DNA of 64,000 bases from Bufo bufo (GCF_905171765.1 NC_053392.1:105264220-105328219); one strand, 5' to 3'; shown: positions 30,916-42,181, counted from the stretch's first letter. Program-made: numbers and translations. The notes: generated by a model not told the origin, from the sequence alone.

Positions 30916-32068
30916 GTATGTACTTATTTTAGACAGAGCTCTTAATTAGAGTGGGGTCCGTTCAGAGTTTTGCTCTGGGGCACTATGAGTTGTGTACGCC
31001 CCTGCTTTCTGGATCTCCAGGCTAATGTTAAAAGTGCTGCCATGGGAATGAATGGGGCTTTAATTGATATCACATAAGGTTCCAAGAGTGCAAAGCTTTT
31101 GAGGGAGAGCCCCTCTTTATATCCATTTTTGGTGGCTCTGGGGCCCCCACTGGTGCTGTCTTGAGAGATTGAGAACCCCCCTGAGTGCTGCAGGCATTAT
31201 TAACACTATACAAACAGACTGGTTCTCCTCAAAGCTAATGTGTCCCCAGGGTAAGAAGTAGATGGGTTTTAGGATATAAGACTTTCCTGTCATCTGGGAA
31301 CAATTAAAAGTAAATAAAAGTTAATGACATCACTTCTGTAAAAAGTGGAGAATCTGGATCTGCTTGACCATGACTGACATCATCAGAGTCAACATGCAAG
31401 CTCCAGAGCCCATAATATTGCCGTGTTTGCTTTGGAAAACAGCGAGGAATGACACAATCTCTGCTGACAGGCTGCAACGTGCTCAAACTCCGAAATGTAT
31501 CATGGAAAAGTTTATTCGGTTCCGAAGAGGCGTTCCAACACCGTCTGCTTGTAGTTATGGTTTATAAGACACATGGGGTCACATCTGAGAGACAAAACAG
31601 TGGTGACCACCCCAGGCTTGCATTTTTATTTTGTCATTAAGCTTTTTCTGGAGCTTCGCCCTTTATGGAATTACTTGTGCAACAATTGTAGCTGGAAGAC
31701 TAGAGCCCTATAGCCTCTGTAGTCAGAGATGGCTGACCTGTAATGTCCAAGACTATTCTGATGCTTTTACCTTTTCAAAAAGTTCTTCATAAAGTGGGAG
31801 ACCGTGCAGTATAATCTTTTATTCCTTTGGCCTGCTTAATAATCTACTGCTAGAGACCTAGACAACACTCTGGAGTACATTGGGGAATCTCCATGAGATC
31901 CTCTTTTATCCTTGATGAGACTGCAGGGTCAGAGAAGGTACATAAGGTACTAGAAGATACAAATGGGTTCTTCCAGTCCTCCAGAACTTTAGCTCATTGA
32001 CTTGTGGCTCAATTAGTTCGGCATTCCTCTAAGTGAGACAAAACCGTGTCTGCAAAAAACAACCTATT
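30916..32068. other. 1.15 kb of single-copy-looking DNA
   Basis: No MITE ends. 31360-31530 has a balanced, non-repetitive character (ATGACTGACATCATCAGAGTC) and could include regulatory sequence. No coding domain recognised in the 60-67-codon ORFs. Confidence 0.35.
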
Positions 32069-32072
32069 TTAA

Positions 32073-32290
32073 AGGGGTTCTTTGTTTTAGATAATTCCTA
32101 CTTGTTAGAAGGGTCCCAAGATAATAAGCTTAACCTGAAAGTGTCCTCATACTGGGACATTAATCAGCTTGTGGGTAAATCTAAACCTAGCAGTAAGTGT
32201 TCGTTCTCCCTGCAGAGCCACCACAGGGGAAAGTAAGCATTGCACAGTGCCCATGCAAATCCATGGGTTTTTGTGTAATGTAGGACAGAA
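32073..32290 (+). mobile_element. TTAA MITE left-end fragment
   Basis: AGGGGTTCTTTGTTTTAGATA after TTAA 32069-32072. The right terminus was not found. Confidence 0.4.
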
Positions 32291-32418
32291 CAGGTCCTCC
32301 AGAGCAATAGATGCTCTTCGTACCCTCTCTCCACTCTGGCCAAGAGATGAGGATCCTCTCTTAACTCAGAGTAACTTAGTAGGGTACCTAAAAATTCTCA
32401 AAGTAGGAGAATACATAA

Positions 32419-32823
32419 GGCTGGGTCTACACTGCGTTGTATCCCTCCATAGGGCTTTCCCTCAGGGGTTTACATCTGAATATCCGAAAACGGTATTAAA
32501 ACGTACACTACAACCATTGCACTGCCTTTAATGGGTCAAGTGACATTCAAAGGATTCATCTTTTGAGTCCATTTGACCTCTTCGCTCTTCCTTTCCAATA
32601 TTTTTACTGGAGAGAATAGTGTGGTAGACTACGCTATTCTATCCATTGAAAAGCCAGAAGCGAACAAAAAACAGGTCAACGGAGGCCAAAGAATCCTTTA
32701 AACTCTCCTTGACCCTGTATAGTCAGTCAACCCACTGCAGTAGAAGTTTGAATACAGTTTTAGGCTATTCCGGTTCAAACCCCTGAAGGAAAGCCCTATG
32801 GAGGGCTAAAATGCATTGTGTAT
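32419..32823. mobile_element. Fold-back Harbinger-like MITE, right tip lost
   Basis: Left end GGCTGGGTCTACACTG after TAA 32416-32418. The left-arm words CCATAGGGCTTTCC and TCAGGGGTTTACATC are mirrored near 32775-32810 (AAACCCCTGAAGGAAAGCCC). The right arm stops at GCATTGTG without the final ~10 bases of the terminus. Confidence 0.6.
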
Positions 32824-33975
32824 TTCAGTTCATTTTTGTAGCTCCAAGTTATTCCATATTGCACCATGTCTGTCATGTTTTAGTAGCACACATTGCTGGC
32901 ATGATTGAATATGCATGAATGTGGGATCTGCTGAAGGTTCCTGGCATTGGGGCCCTTCTCTTTCAGGCATAGAGTTGGTTGCACATCGTCCTCGATGACT
33001 TTTGGTTATATTTTATGGGAGATGCCGAAAAAATTGGCCACGCCCTGCTGTTTCCACATCTCTGGTTCAGGAGGCTGACTACACATGCGCGTCCACCTCT
33101 CCACCAGAAATGGGTGACCAGTATTGGCCCTCTTCTCATATTGTTCACTGGAACCCTGTCTGATACCAGGATTAGGATTATTAAGGCTCTAATTGTTAAA
33201 CCATAAATGTGCTTTATGGGAAAGGTTTTGCCAGTGAACATGGTGGCCTTGGTGAAATATTTGTCTATTGTTGTGTTCGGCCCAGCTTTGAGGGGGCATA
33301 GACATGAGTGACAAATGTAGATGCACGTGGGGAAAAAAAAAGCCTTTGGAGCAGTCAATATTTTGGAGGAAAACCCATGAAGATGGTTTATTTGTATAAA
33401 AGGTCCCTGTCCAACCAAGTCACCAGATCTTATGCCACCCTCTATGGCACAGCGGGGCTGTTTTTTGCAAGCGGAGTCCAGTTTGCTCCACATCCATTCT
33501 GCAGGTTGTCGCCTGTCATCACCGAGAGATTACTCTTTTTGTCGCTCTCCCTTGTTACTTCAGGCCCCGATACATGGTGACGGATCAAGGTCAGACCTTG
33601 TTGACACGTCTCAAGTGTTTGTCATGAATATATTTTCTGGTGATTTGCTGGAGGACTTGTAATAGACTCTGCTCCGTGTCACCGTCACTTCTCTCCATGG
33701 CCGGGGCAGCCTGGTTTGTGAATTTAACACCTTCTTCGCCTTTCATCTCGTGCCAGACGTTGGCTCTGGCAATAAAATGTGCGGCATAGAGGGGGCATTA
33801 GATAAAACCAGTTACGGTGGAGAAGGATTCCAGGAGGAATGTGAATACAAGTGTAAAGACTGCACCGCTCCTGGTAGTGAATATGTATCTCTGTATAATA
33901 TTTGAGAATTGCCTTTCCGGACTGTGGGAAAGCTGGGTATCTGCTCCAGCAGAAGCCGGACACCTGGAGTCATTT
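32824..33975. other. 1.15 kb of single-copy-looking DNA
   Basis: No transposon ends seen. 33170-33230 reads ATTATTAAGGCTCTAATTG and CATAAATGTGCTTTATGGG, homeodomain/POU-like AT cores in non-repetitive DNA. The minus frame 32963-33493 is open for 176 codons, but the peptide has no recognised domain. Its length alone is weak evidence. Confidence 0.35.
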
Positions 33976-33980
33976 GGTAA

Positions 33981-34150
33981 CGCTTATCAAAACTGGTGCT
34001 AAGGAAAACTGGCTTAGTTTCCCATAGCAACCAATCAGATTTCACCTATCATTTTCCAAAGGAGCTGTTTAAAATGAAAGGTGGAATCTGATTGGTTGCT
34101 GTGGGCAACTAAGCCAGTTTTTCCTTACACCAGTTTCGATAAATATCCTC
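33981..34150. mobile_element. Small fold-back MITE (AACTGGTG...CACCAGTTT)
   Basis: Arms ATCAAAACTGGTGCTAAGGA and TTACACCAGTTTCGATAAAT are inverted copies. Inside, AACTGGCTTAGTTTCCCATAGCAACCAATCAG is mirrored by CTGATTGGTTGCTG...AACTAAGCCAGTTT. A common anuran repeat by recollection. TSD not resolved. Confidence 0.6.
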
Positions 34151-34278
34151 CATTGCCTTCAACACGATCGCCTTGTGACTGATGAGACTGTCGCCATGTA
34201 GACCTGCGTGAAATCTGAGGAGGTTTCTCACCTATAGCGGATAAGTTAGAAGCGTATATTTTTTGTGTATTGCTTTAA

Positions 34279-34560
34279 GGGCATCTGTCAGCAGATTTGT
34301 ACCTAGGAAACTGGCTGACCTGAAGGCATCTGTGTTGGTCCCATGTTCATTTGTGCCCACATTGCTGAGAAAAATGATGATGTTTTAATATATGCAAATG
34401 AGTCTCTAGGAGCAACGGGGGTGTTGCCATTGCTCCTAGAGGCTCTGCTCTCTCTGCAACTGCTGTGCCCTCTGCACTTTGATTGACAGGACCATAAATG
34501 GGACTGCGCACTTTGATTGACAGGACCATAAATGGGACTGCGCACTTTGATTGACAGGAC
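34279..34560 (+). mobile_element. TTAA MITE left half with a 34-bp triplication
   Basis: GGGCATCTGTCAGCAGATTT follows TTAA 34275-34278. The family centre, GCAAATGAGTCTCTAGGAGC mirrored by GCTCCTAGAGGC, is present. From 34474 the unit GCACTTTGATTGACAGGACC plus 14 bases is repeated three times at a 34-bp period (34474, 34508, 34542). The right half is replaced by another MITE. Confidence 0.65.
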
Positions 34561-34766
34561 CCTAAATGGGACTGAGCTGCGTCTAGGCGACATGACCATA
34601 AACGTAATGTCACAGGCCTAGCAAGATGCCTAAGGGCTCACCGCAGCACCACTGCCTCTCCCAACAGCTGATTGGCGGAGGTGCCAGGAGTCGGACCCCC
34701 ACCGATGAGATATTGAGGACATATCCTGAGAATAAGTCATCAGTATAAAACACTCGAAAGACCCCT
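34561..34766. mobile_element. TTAA MITE right half
   Basis: Ends ...ACTCGAAAGACCCC before TTAA 34767-34770. Contains GACTGAGCTGCGTCTAGGCG and AGGAGTCGGACCCCCACCGA, matching the family at 30038. It appears to have recombined with, or inserted into, the preceding element. Confidence 0.55.
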
Positions 34767-35063
34767 TTAACTGATGTAGACCTACGGCTTCTCTGTGGAT
34801 CGTTCTGTTTCGGCCATTTGTATGTGAACTCTGTTGTAAATTTCACTTTCCCTTGTAGGATTTCTACTGAGACATTTTTGTGGCACAACATCCTGGAAGC
34901 CTCCCTGGAAAAAATGACCCGTGCAGAGGAAGAATGTGGCTATTGTCTGACGGCAGCACCGCTCTGACCAGGTCTGTACATCTGATATCTGTCATCCCTC
35001 CACTAGCCGACTGTGGCATAATTGTAAATCAGTCAGCGCCAAAAGAACGGTAGACATTATTAA

Positions 35064-35335
35064 AGAGGACCCGTCCGCTCTCCTTGCAAGTAAATATTGA
35101 AATCTACATCTTTTCTTAGAACTCCATGTTGTGTCACATCTTGGTTATTCCTCCTGGAAATCTAGGAGTCAGTGGAAAGATGGCTGTTACCATTCCAACT
35201 GTCAATGGGACATGTCCCTACACACACTTACACTGTCCAGTCAGTGCAGGTGTGGTCAGGTCCAGTTGTCGGGTTATTCATACATTCACAGAAGGAATAA
35301 CAGAGGAACGTCACCATGAAGAGTGCTAAGTAAAG
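35064..35335. mobile_element. TTAA fold-back MITE of the AGAGGACC family
   Basis: AGAGGACCCGTCCGCTCTCC after TTAA 35060-35063. Arms GGTTATTCCTCCTGGAAATC and CAGAAGGAATAACAGAGGAA mirror each other. Right terminus worn. Confidence 0.55.
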
Positions 35336-35360
35336 ATGCCTCTGAATCGTTATTCTATAG

Positions 35361-35517
35361 CTGTGATGGCTAACCTTCAGCTCCCCAGCTGTGGTAAAAC
35401 TACAACTCCAAAGATACACACTTGCTTGGCTGTTCTCAGACCTCCACAGAAATAAATGGAGCATGCTGGGAGTTGTAGTTACACCACAGCTGGAGTGCCG
35501 GAGGTTAGCCAGGTATA
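35361..35517. mobile_element. Small hAT-like MITE
   Basis: Ends are TGATGGCTAACCTTCAG and ...CCGGAGGTTAGCCA. Subterminal CAGCTGTGGTAAAACTACAA is mirrored by GTTGTAGTTACACCACAGCTG, and GCATGCTGGGAGTTG lies near the right. I recognise this as a widespread vertebrate hAT-type MITE. The flanking duplication is not clear. Confidence 0.55.
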
Positions 35518-35889
35518 GCAGTACAAGCCTTTGCTATACCAATATTGTCAGGAGAGCTGACAAGATCCTTTTTAAAGGATCTTCATTCCCCCAAATACAG
35601 GTCATTGAATTGTCCCCCTTCTTCCAGTTCTGTTTAACCTCTTCTTAGCTGTTTTGACACTGGCCTTACGGGGGCTGTCAGTGAACATATGCAGTGACTC
35701 ATCCCCACGTCTTGACAGATTTCCTATCCAGGGCTCTTAGAATGCTGGCTGACAACCTCTGGAGGAGCTTTACTAGCATAGTTGTCAGCCAGATTTCCCT
35801 GAAACGAATTTAAGTGACTGGAGGTTTGACGGAATCTTTTCAGCTTTCATTTACACAGGTGAAGCCGCTGGAGCGAGCGTAAAGCCGTA

Positions 35890-36123
35890 TCTTACAATTA
35901 TAGACTGCCATACACATGACCATATCCATTTTGCGGTCTTCAAAATACGTAGCCGGAAAATATGGATACCCTCTGTGTGTGCCCTCCGTATGCAGACGGC
36001 ACATGGATGATATCCGTGTGCTGTCCATTTTTTGTGGATTCATAGAAATTATTGGGCCCATGTGCGATCCACAAAAAAATGCAGATCGGACTCTGATACA
36101 AAATATGGTTGTGAGCATGAAGC
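35890..36123. mobile_element. Diverged Harbinger-like MITE
   Basis: GCCATACACATGACCATATC at the left and GATATGGTTGTGAGCATGAAGCC-like at the right. Centre CCGTGTGCTGTCC and GGGCCCATGTGCGATCC. TSD not preserved. Confidence 0.5.
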
Positions 36124-36847
36124 CAAAGAGTATTGCCAGCCGGCAATCTAATGTGTGCAGGGAACCCCCGACTCTCCCTCCGACAGATCATGTTTGGGAA
36201 GATGAGGATCCGGCAGCTTTACTTTCAGCGCCTGATCCTTTAATTGTCCAGGAAGAAAAGTCACCACCAGAGGCGACCGTCGGCGGATTCCTCCTCTCTT
36301 CCAGTGTGCATATGGGATAGTGGTCAGCCGAAAGAGGTGTATGGGCATTGTGAGGGCAGAGTGAGCTCCTGGCACCGTGATGCTAGAATTTGCCAGCCCT
36401 CATGTAACAGGAACCTTCATACATCCTGTTTTGCGCAGACAAGTGCAGCCATGCCAAGTGTAGTAGAGATGAAGAAGTATTGTGCCGAGGGCTTCTGAGG
36501 AGCAGAAAATGCCCATGCTAGGTGAAGGTATGAAGAGACAAGTCAGCTCAGTCTGTATATTCCACCTAATCGGGACCCTGTTGTGGATCTGGCAGCATAT
36601 AAGGGAGGCGCAAGTGCGGCCGTCATCTCCTCTGCCTGCAGGCCGCACCTTTGGGCTGGGGTAATAGCCATTAGCTGGAGGGAGTTTTGGCTGAAGTAGT
36701 TTTATATAAAGCTCTGCTAACATTTTCGTCATTTGCTTCCGTTGGGGTTTTAGTATTTTCAGTGATGAGAATAACCCAGGTGGCAGCCCTGTTCTTTGTA
36801 TTACCGATGAAGTCATGACAGCCGGATGAGCAAAGCTGGCCATACAC
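36124..36847. other. No recognisable feature
   Basis: 0.7 kb. The minus frame 36400-36990 is open for 196 codons, but its 5' part lies inside the TTAA MITE at 36852 and the peptide shows no domain. I do not call it a gene. Confidence 0.4.
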
Positions 36848-36851
36848 TTAA

Positions 36852-37153
36852 AGGGGTTGCCCCACGAATAATATTCAAAATATTTCAAACCAGGATCTGG
36901 ATCTGAATATTTTTGTAATTGCATGCTGTTTGCGCTACTTTTGATTTCTCTGTCCTGCTCACTGAGGTGGACGCACATGCTCAGTTCCATCCTTCAACTG
37001 CCACCAGCTGCAGCAGAAAGGACATGCCCTCTGAGAAGGCTGCCTGCTTGAAATAAATCTAGCAGAACAGTTGGAGGAGTGAATGAGGTCTGGTTCTAGC
37101 TTTGTTAGAGGTTGTCATTTGCTATATGATATCTGATTTAAATTATTTTTGCC
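36852..37153. mobile_element. TTAA MITE, first of three in a row
   Basis: TTAA 36848-36851 and 37154-37157. Left end AGGGGTTGCCCCACGAATAA. The interior matches 10422-12105 (CTGGTTCTAGCTTTGTTAG, GCAGAAAGGACATGCCC). Confidence 0.65.
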
Positions 37154-37157
37154 TTAA

Positions 37158-37609
37158 CCCCTTCCCAACTGCCCACTGGGTATATACGTCCTATCTGCAC
37201 ATATACCCTGTAGATAGCACGTATATAAATGGTCAGGCAACCCTTTAATCACAGCGCTGGGATTGAAGCTCCTTTAATCTAGCAGGAGCAGGTCGGGGAC
37301 CCTGAGGAGAAGCAGAGCGGTACATGAGCGTAGGAAGTGGCCGAGCCGCTTCCTCTATTAGTCCCGGTGGTCATGTGACCGCCGGGTGTCTCGGGCAGGA
37401 GCAGAGCTGCAGGGTCTAAGGAGAGACCCTGATCAGCTCTGCCTGTGTGTAATGCCCCCATAGGGGGCTGTTTTCCCCTGTAATTGGGGCTCTTGTGTCA
37501 GTGTCCTCCAGTGGTCTTTTAATGACCTACTGGGGGACATATTATGTGCCAAAAATTAATTAAAATATAAGTAAAAAAAAAAATCTAAAATGCACCGGAC
37601 CCCATTATA
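37158..37609. mobile_element. TTAA element, second of three in a row
   Basis: Starts CCCCTTCCCAACTGCCC between TTAA 37154-37157 and TTAA 37610-37613. The left-end style resembles the CCACCTCCGGACC end at 14920. A fold-back is present (GGGTATATACGTCCTATC with GATAGCACGTATAT). The right terminus is diverged. Confidence 0.5.
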
Positions 37610-37613
37610 GTTA

Positions 37614-38009
37614 AAGGGGTATTCTCATCACAGACAATGGGGGCATATTGTTAGGATATGCCTACATTGTCTAATAGATGCCCACCTCTGGGACCCGCAC
37701 CTAAGACGAGAACAGAGCAAGGAGGCCGGTGGCTGAAGGACCACGGGCAAGCGCTAACCCCATACAAATGAATGGGAGCTCACGGCGCTTGTGCGGCCAC
37801 CACTTTTATAAATTTCTATGGGGCCAACGGAAATAGGTGAGCCAGTGCTTGGCAATTTTTGGCGGCCTCTTAGAAATGAATGGAGGGCGGCTGCACCACC
37901 TTTCTGTTCTTGGTGTAGATGCGGTTCCCAGAGGTGTGACCAGCACCTATCAGACAATGGGGCATATCCTAGCGATACGCCCCCATTGTCTGTGATGGGA
38001 ATACCCCCG
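37614..38009. mobile_element. TTAA fold-back MITE, third of three in a row
   Basis: TTAA 37610-37613 and 38010-38013. Ends are AGGGGTATTCTCATCACAG and CTGTGATGGGAATACCCCCG, continuing as ACAATGGGGGCATAT mirrored by the right arm. Complete. Confidence 0.8.
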
Positions 38010-38013
38010 TTAA

Positions 38014-38914
38014 TGAGGCAGGCAGGCTTTCTGGTTGTATCCGGAGAGCTGTGCCGGATCCGGAGAATCCTGTCAGGCTGTTCTCTGACAGCTGCCAGAG
38101 ATGTAAAGCTATCCTAAGCCACTGCCAGAATATTTTGGCCAAGTCTGACAATTGGGGCATGTAGAATGACGCTGCAGCACACCCCAGCAACACATACGTT
38201 TCAGAACTGTGTAAACCATCCTTTTTGTATAGAGAGGGAAGCATTGGCATTGTGCCACCAGGGCACCTGGCTATACACCACCAGCCTTACCCATACTTGT
38301 CTTGTGGAGTATCCGTATTTTAAAGCACAATTGAGCTGTGAAAAATGTTTAAGCCATTTTACATGCATGACGTACTGGGGAGGAAGGGCAGCGATTTGGC
38401 AGATTTCTAGATTTTATTGGAATTTATTAAGTTAAATATGATCAATGCAAACTGTTTCCATCACCTTATGATGAGTTCATAGCATTCTGCGCGGTATTAT
38501 CTGTGGCTTAAAACCTACTGCTAGAAGACGCATCCCCCAGAACATTATCCCTCCCGGCATGTGGCCCCTTGTATTTCTAGGCTCTATGGAGGTGTTTAGA
38601 TCTTCCTTTTCTTGGTTGCCAAGGGAAATTTAATTCTCACAAGTAGCAGCACGAAGCTGAATAGGAAGACGTTGCGACATCTTGACAAGCTGGGGCCAAG
38701 TGGGGCAAGATCAGCATTAGAACTGGAAGACTTCCAGCTTTTGTAGTCAGATCGTATATCCGCTATTGTGGTCTCAGTCCTGGAACGTCTCGCTGTAGAC
38801 ACAGTATAGAAATGTAGCAGATCCACAAGGAACACATCACCGTGATATCTCTTGACAAAAGCCATTAAAAGAAATATTGAAAAAGTCAATTAACATTTTC
38901 TTGCCATTGTTTAC
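38014..38914. other. No recognisable feature
   Basis: 0.9 kb, AT-moderate, with only short ORFs. No terminal repeats seen. Confidence 0.4.
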
Positions 38915-38918
38915 TTAA

Positions 38919-39372
38919 AAGGGGTGTCAGGGTTCAGAGCTGAATCTGGACATACCCTTATTTTTACACCGGCAGCCCCCCCTCCGAGGCTAGCATAGAA
39001 GCATCTCATTCTCCAATGCTCTCCCTTGCCCTGCGCTAGATCGCGCAGTGCAAGGTCTCTTTTATTTACAATAACGGTGACGTCACCGGCTCTGATGGGC
39101 GGGCTTTAGAGCTGCCCTAACCGTTTTACTGGCTAGGGCAGTGCTAAATCCCACCCATCAGTGCCAGTGACGTCACCGGGCTTCCTGGCAGCCCCAGGCA
39201 TGGAGAGCCCCGGTACGTCACCGAATCTCCGAAAAAGCCTTTGCCCTGCGTGATTTTAAGCAGGGCAAAGGAGAGCATCGGAGCATGAACTGCTCCAATG
39301 CTTAAGTCAGGGGGGCTTCCGGGGTGAAAATGGCGGGATGTCCAGGTTCAGCTCTGAACCCGGACAACCCCT
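38919..39372. mobile_element. TTAA fold-back MITE with paired CRE octamers
   Basis: TTAA 38915-38918 and 39373-39376. Ends AAGGGGTGTCAGGGTTCAGA and CCGGACAACCCC, with subterminal TTCAGAGCTGAATCTGGAC mirrored by TCCAGGTTCAGCTCTGAACC. TGACGTCACCGG occurs at 39078 and 39168, and GCCCTGCG/CGCAGGGC-type hairpins follow. Confidence 0.75.
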
Positions 39373-39527
39373 TTAATGCATTAACCACTCCTTTTAGCTC
39401 TGCTTCCTCTGTGGTTGTCAAGGCCGCTTTGTAGCAAAATGAACCTGAGCTGAAAAGCCAGGAGAGGGCCATGGACTAACCTCCATCCATTGAGGTACGA
39501 TTCTTCTTCTTTTCTGCTGGAGCCCTG

Positions 39528-40055
39528 CAGGGGCAGACTGGCCATAGACCCTGCAGGGAAATTTTGTGATGGGTCGATGCCCAGAGGCCGCCCGAGCCCC
39601 CTTCTTGGCGGCCAACCAGGTACGTAAAGATCTGATGCTTTCAGCTTAATGCTAGTTTCACACCAGCGCTAGGGATCCTTGCTGGATTTCTCTGCCATTG
39701 GCCATTCACTATATTGGGGACCGGCGGAGATTTGGCCACAACCGGGCAAGTATGCCAAGAATCAGCCAGAAGAAAACTTCTGCGCGCATCGCTAGTGTGC
39801 AACTAGCCTTAATGTAGAAGCATCAGGCCAGCGGCCGCAGGTGCCCTCCTGAATTCAACTGTATTGCCGTCCTCAGGACAATTATACGGTTTTACAGTGT
39901 GGCGTGGGTGGCGCTATTTGGTGCTGCACTGTGATATTTGGTTCTGCTGGGGCAGTATGTTGTGCTGTACTACGGTATGTCTGGCCCCACCTGCAACATA
40001 GGGCCACCTTTAGGTTTTTTTTCCAGGGCCACTTTAAGTCCCCAGTCCACCCCTG
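39528..40055 (+). mobile_element. hAT-type MITE with a nested MITE
   Basis: Ends CAGGGGCAGACTGGCC and CCAGTCCACCCCTG. Flanks GAGCCCTG (39520-39527) and GAGTCCTG (40056-40063) match at 7 of 8. Same family as 10094-10367. A Harbinger-like MITE with ends TGCTAGTTTCACACCAGCGC and ...CGCTAGTGTGCAACTAGCC(TTA) is nested at about 39650-39809. Confidence 0.75.
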
Positions 40056-40063
40056 GAGTCCTG

Positions 40064-40619
40064 TAGGCCCCCTGGTAGTGATAAGGATGCCAACTGATTC
40101 GTCATCCTGTGCGGCATATTCACTGGCACGCCATCAGTAGGTGGAGACACAGATTTATGCCAAATCGTCTCTGGTTATTCACTGCACAATTCTCCGAATT
40201 ATACACAAGGCACAGACAAAAACCAGCCTGTTTTACGATACGTGGAAGCTCCTTCTTAAGAGGCTCTCATCTGAACTTCCATGATAGAAACAGGTCATTA
40301 GTGGTGGACACAGGGCTGAATGTCCTTTACCCTGGCAAAGCCCTTCAGCATCTTACTCGCTTTGTTTGGGGGTGCAGAAGGCGGTTGAATTAGGGCACGG
40401 ACTACACATAGACTCTCAGACGGTACATTGTAGTCTATACATTGCCTATGAGTCACTGAGAGATCAGTCGTTGGAGCCTATGAGTTATGATGTGGTGATG
40501 GCTGTTACATAGTGACGCGGTGTGATACATCTTCAGACGGTGCGGATGGAAGCTATTATTGTCCATTATCTCCAGCCAAATGCCTTCCTTTCTGTGGAAC
40601 CCAGGGGGGCATTGAATTG
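40064..40619. other. No recognisable feature
   Basis: Mixed-composition DNA with ORFs under 95 codons and no terminal repeats. Confidence 0.4.
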
Positions 40620-40623
40620 TTAA

Positions 40624-41157
40624 AGAGGACCTCTCCTGACATGTCTGTTTTTAAAGGGCATCTCTCAGCAGATTTGTACCTATGAATATGGCCGACCAGT
40701 TACCTGTGCACTTGGCAGCTGAAGACATCTGTGTTGGTCCCATGTTGATATGTGCCCGCATTGCTGAGAAAAATGATGTTTTAATAGATGCCAACGAGCC
40801 TCTAGGACCATCGGGGGCGTTTATCTATTTTATTCCTGCTAGAAATTATGAATGAATTGCTAGCCGTTTGCGGTAAGGTCCAGCAGGGTGTTACTAGTTG
40901 GGGGGTATGTTCCTGAACAGTCTGACACTAGCAGCACTGAATGGATAGTGCCAGACTGAGCACCCCCCCCCCCCCCAAATGGTAACAGCCAGCTGGACCT
41001 TCATTGCCAATTGCTAAAAATTAATTTATAATTTCTAGCAGGAATAATAAAAGAATAGTACAACACAGAATCATATCAGAGGCTCCAGAATGGTTATCAC
41101 ACAGGAAATGCAAGTAATTACTAAAACAGACATGTCAGGAGAGGTGACAGGTCCTCC
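40624..41157. mobile_element. TTAA fold-back MITE with a nested MITE fragment
   Basis: TTAA 40620-40623 and 41158-41161. Ends AGAGGACCTCTCCTGACATG and CATGTCAGGAGAGGTGACAGGTCCTCC mirror each other. At 40651 a second TTAA introduces AGGGCATCTCTCAGCAGATT (fragment to about 40815, family of 34279). A C-run of ~13 lies at 40964-40976 beside the loop. Confidence 0.75.
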
Positions 41158-41161
41158 TTAA

Positions 41162-41290
41162 AGGAGCTCAACTATCTGTTGCGCGTAGATCAGCTACTAT
41201 ATATCTGCACTAAATAAGTTCTGACTGTGTGATATATGGTATATTCAGTAAACTGCATAACTGGTGCATTGAAAGGTGCTATAAACCCCT
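41162..41290. mobile_element. Short TTAA MITE abutting the previous one
   Basis: Between TTAA 41158-41161 (shared) and 41291-41294. Ends AGGAGCTCAACTATC and GGTGCTATAAACCCCT are only weakly inverted. Confidence 0.5.
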
Positions 41291-41546
41291 TTAAGATGTG
41301 TTTGCGGTGGACATCTGTTCTCCATATGTCCTGTGAGGCCATGTTTAGTAGACCTGCGGGGAGTCCATAACCAGATCCGCCAGCACCAAGTTTATCTACT
41401 GGAATCAATGCCTTCATTTTTTGTCATGGAAGGCAGTTATGCATTGACTCCCCCAGTGATGACAGCTGATTGAGGGGGGTCCCAACTACAGAATCCAAGG
41501 GGCACACACTCAGTAAAGGGTGCTACAGACTGGTCAACCCTTTTAA

Positions 41547-41796
41547 CAAGGACTTGCTAGCTCTCCTGCCATATTCTCCATCAAATAATGTTTAGTTGTT
41601 CTGTTCCTCTGTTAGCCCTCCTGGAAATCTATGAAGAAACTGACAGCTGGGCTTTGTCATGTTCCAGTCTGCCACTCTGAATTCTCATACGTTTCCAGGA
41701 GGAATAACAGGAACCACGCTACGCAGACTTCTAAGAAAATATGCGGCAGAATTATTTCATGTGAAATATGAGTGTGCCACTATTCAGGAGAGCTCT
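41547..41796. mobile_element. TTAA fold-back MITE of the AGAGGACC family
   Basis: TTAA 41543-41546 and 41797-41800. CTAGCTCTCCTGCCATATT is mirrored by ATTCAGGAGAGCTC, and TAGCCCTCCTGGAAATCTAT by TTTCCAGGAGGAATAAC. A truncated relative follows on the shared TTAA (41801-41878) and is cut by the next MITE. Confidence 0.65.
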
Positions 41797-41881
41797 TTAA
41801 AGAAACCTCTGCCTCCTCTCCTGAAATAGCATATTTTCTTGTGCTGTTCCTCTGTTATTCCTCCTACAAATGTATGACTTA

Positions 41882-42181
41882 GGCCTCATGCAAACGACCG
41901 TATGTATTTTGCGGTCCGCGAAAAACGGATCCGCAAAAAATATGGATGACTTCTGTGTGCATTCAGCTGGCCCCTAATAGAACAGTCCTATCCTTGTCTG
42001 TAATGCGGACAATAATAGGACATGTAAAAAAAATTTGCGGAACGGAAATACGGAAACGGAATGCACACGGAGTAGTGTTTTTTAAATTTTTTTGCTGACC
42101 CATTGAAATGAATGGTTCCGTATACGGTCCACAAAAAAAGGAACGGACACTGAAAGAAAATATATTTGTGTGCATGAGCCC
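41882..42181. mobile_element. Harbinger-like MITE, complete
   Basis: TTA flanks 41879-41881 and 42182-42184. Ends GGCCTCATGCAAACGACCG and TATTTGTGTGCATGAGCCC. The body has GGACAATAATAGGACATG and CCATTGAAATGAATGG. Confidence 0.75.

Noticed and set aside
32963..33493. 176-aa minus-strand ORF
   Set aside because: No motif seen. The DNA could be conserved non-coding, but coding status is unsupported.
35361..35517. Clean 8-bp TSD for the small hAT-like MITE
   Set aside because: Flanks contain similar TATAGC words but not in register, so the TSD is not claimed.
36400..36990. 196-aa minus-strand ORF
   Set aside because: The 5' third lies in a TTAA MITE and the peptide has no recognisable domain.
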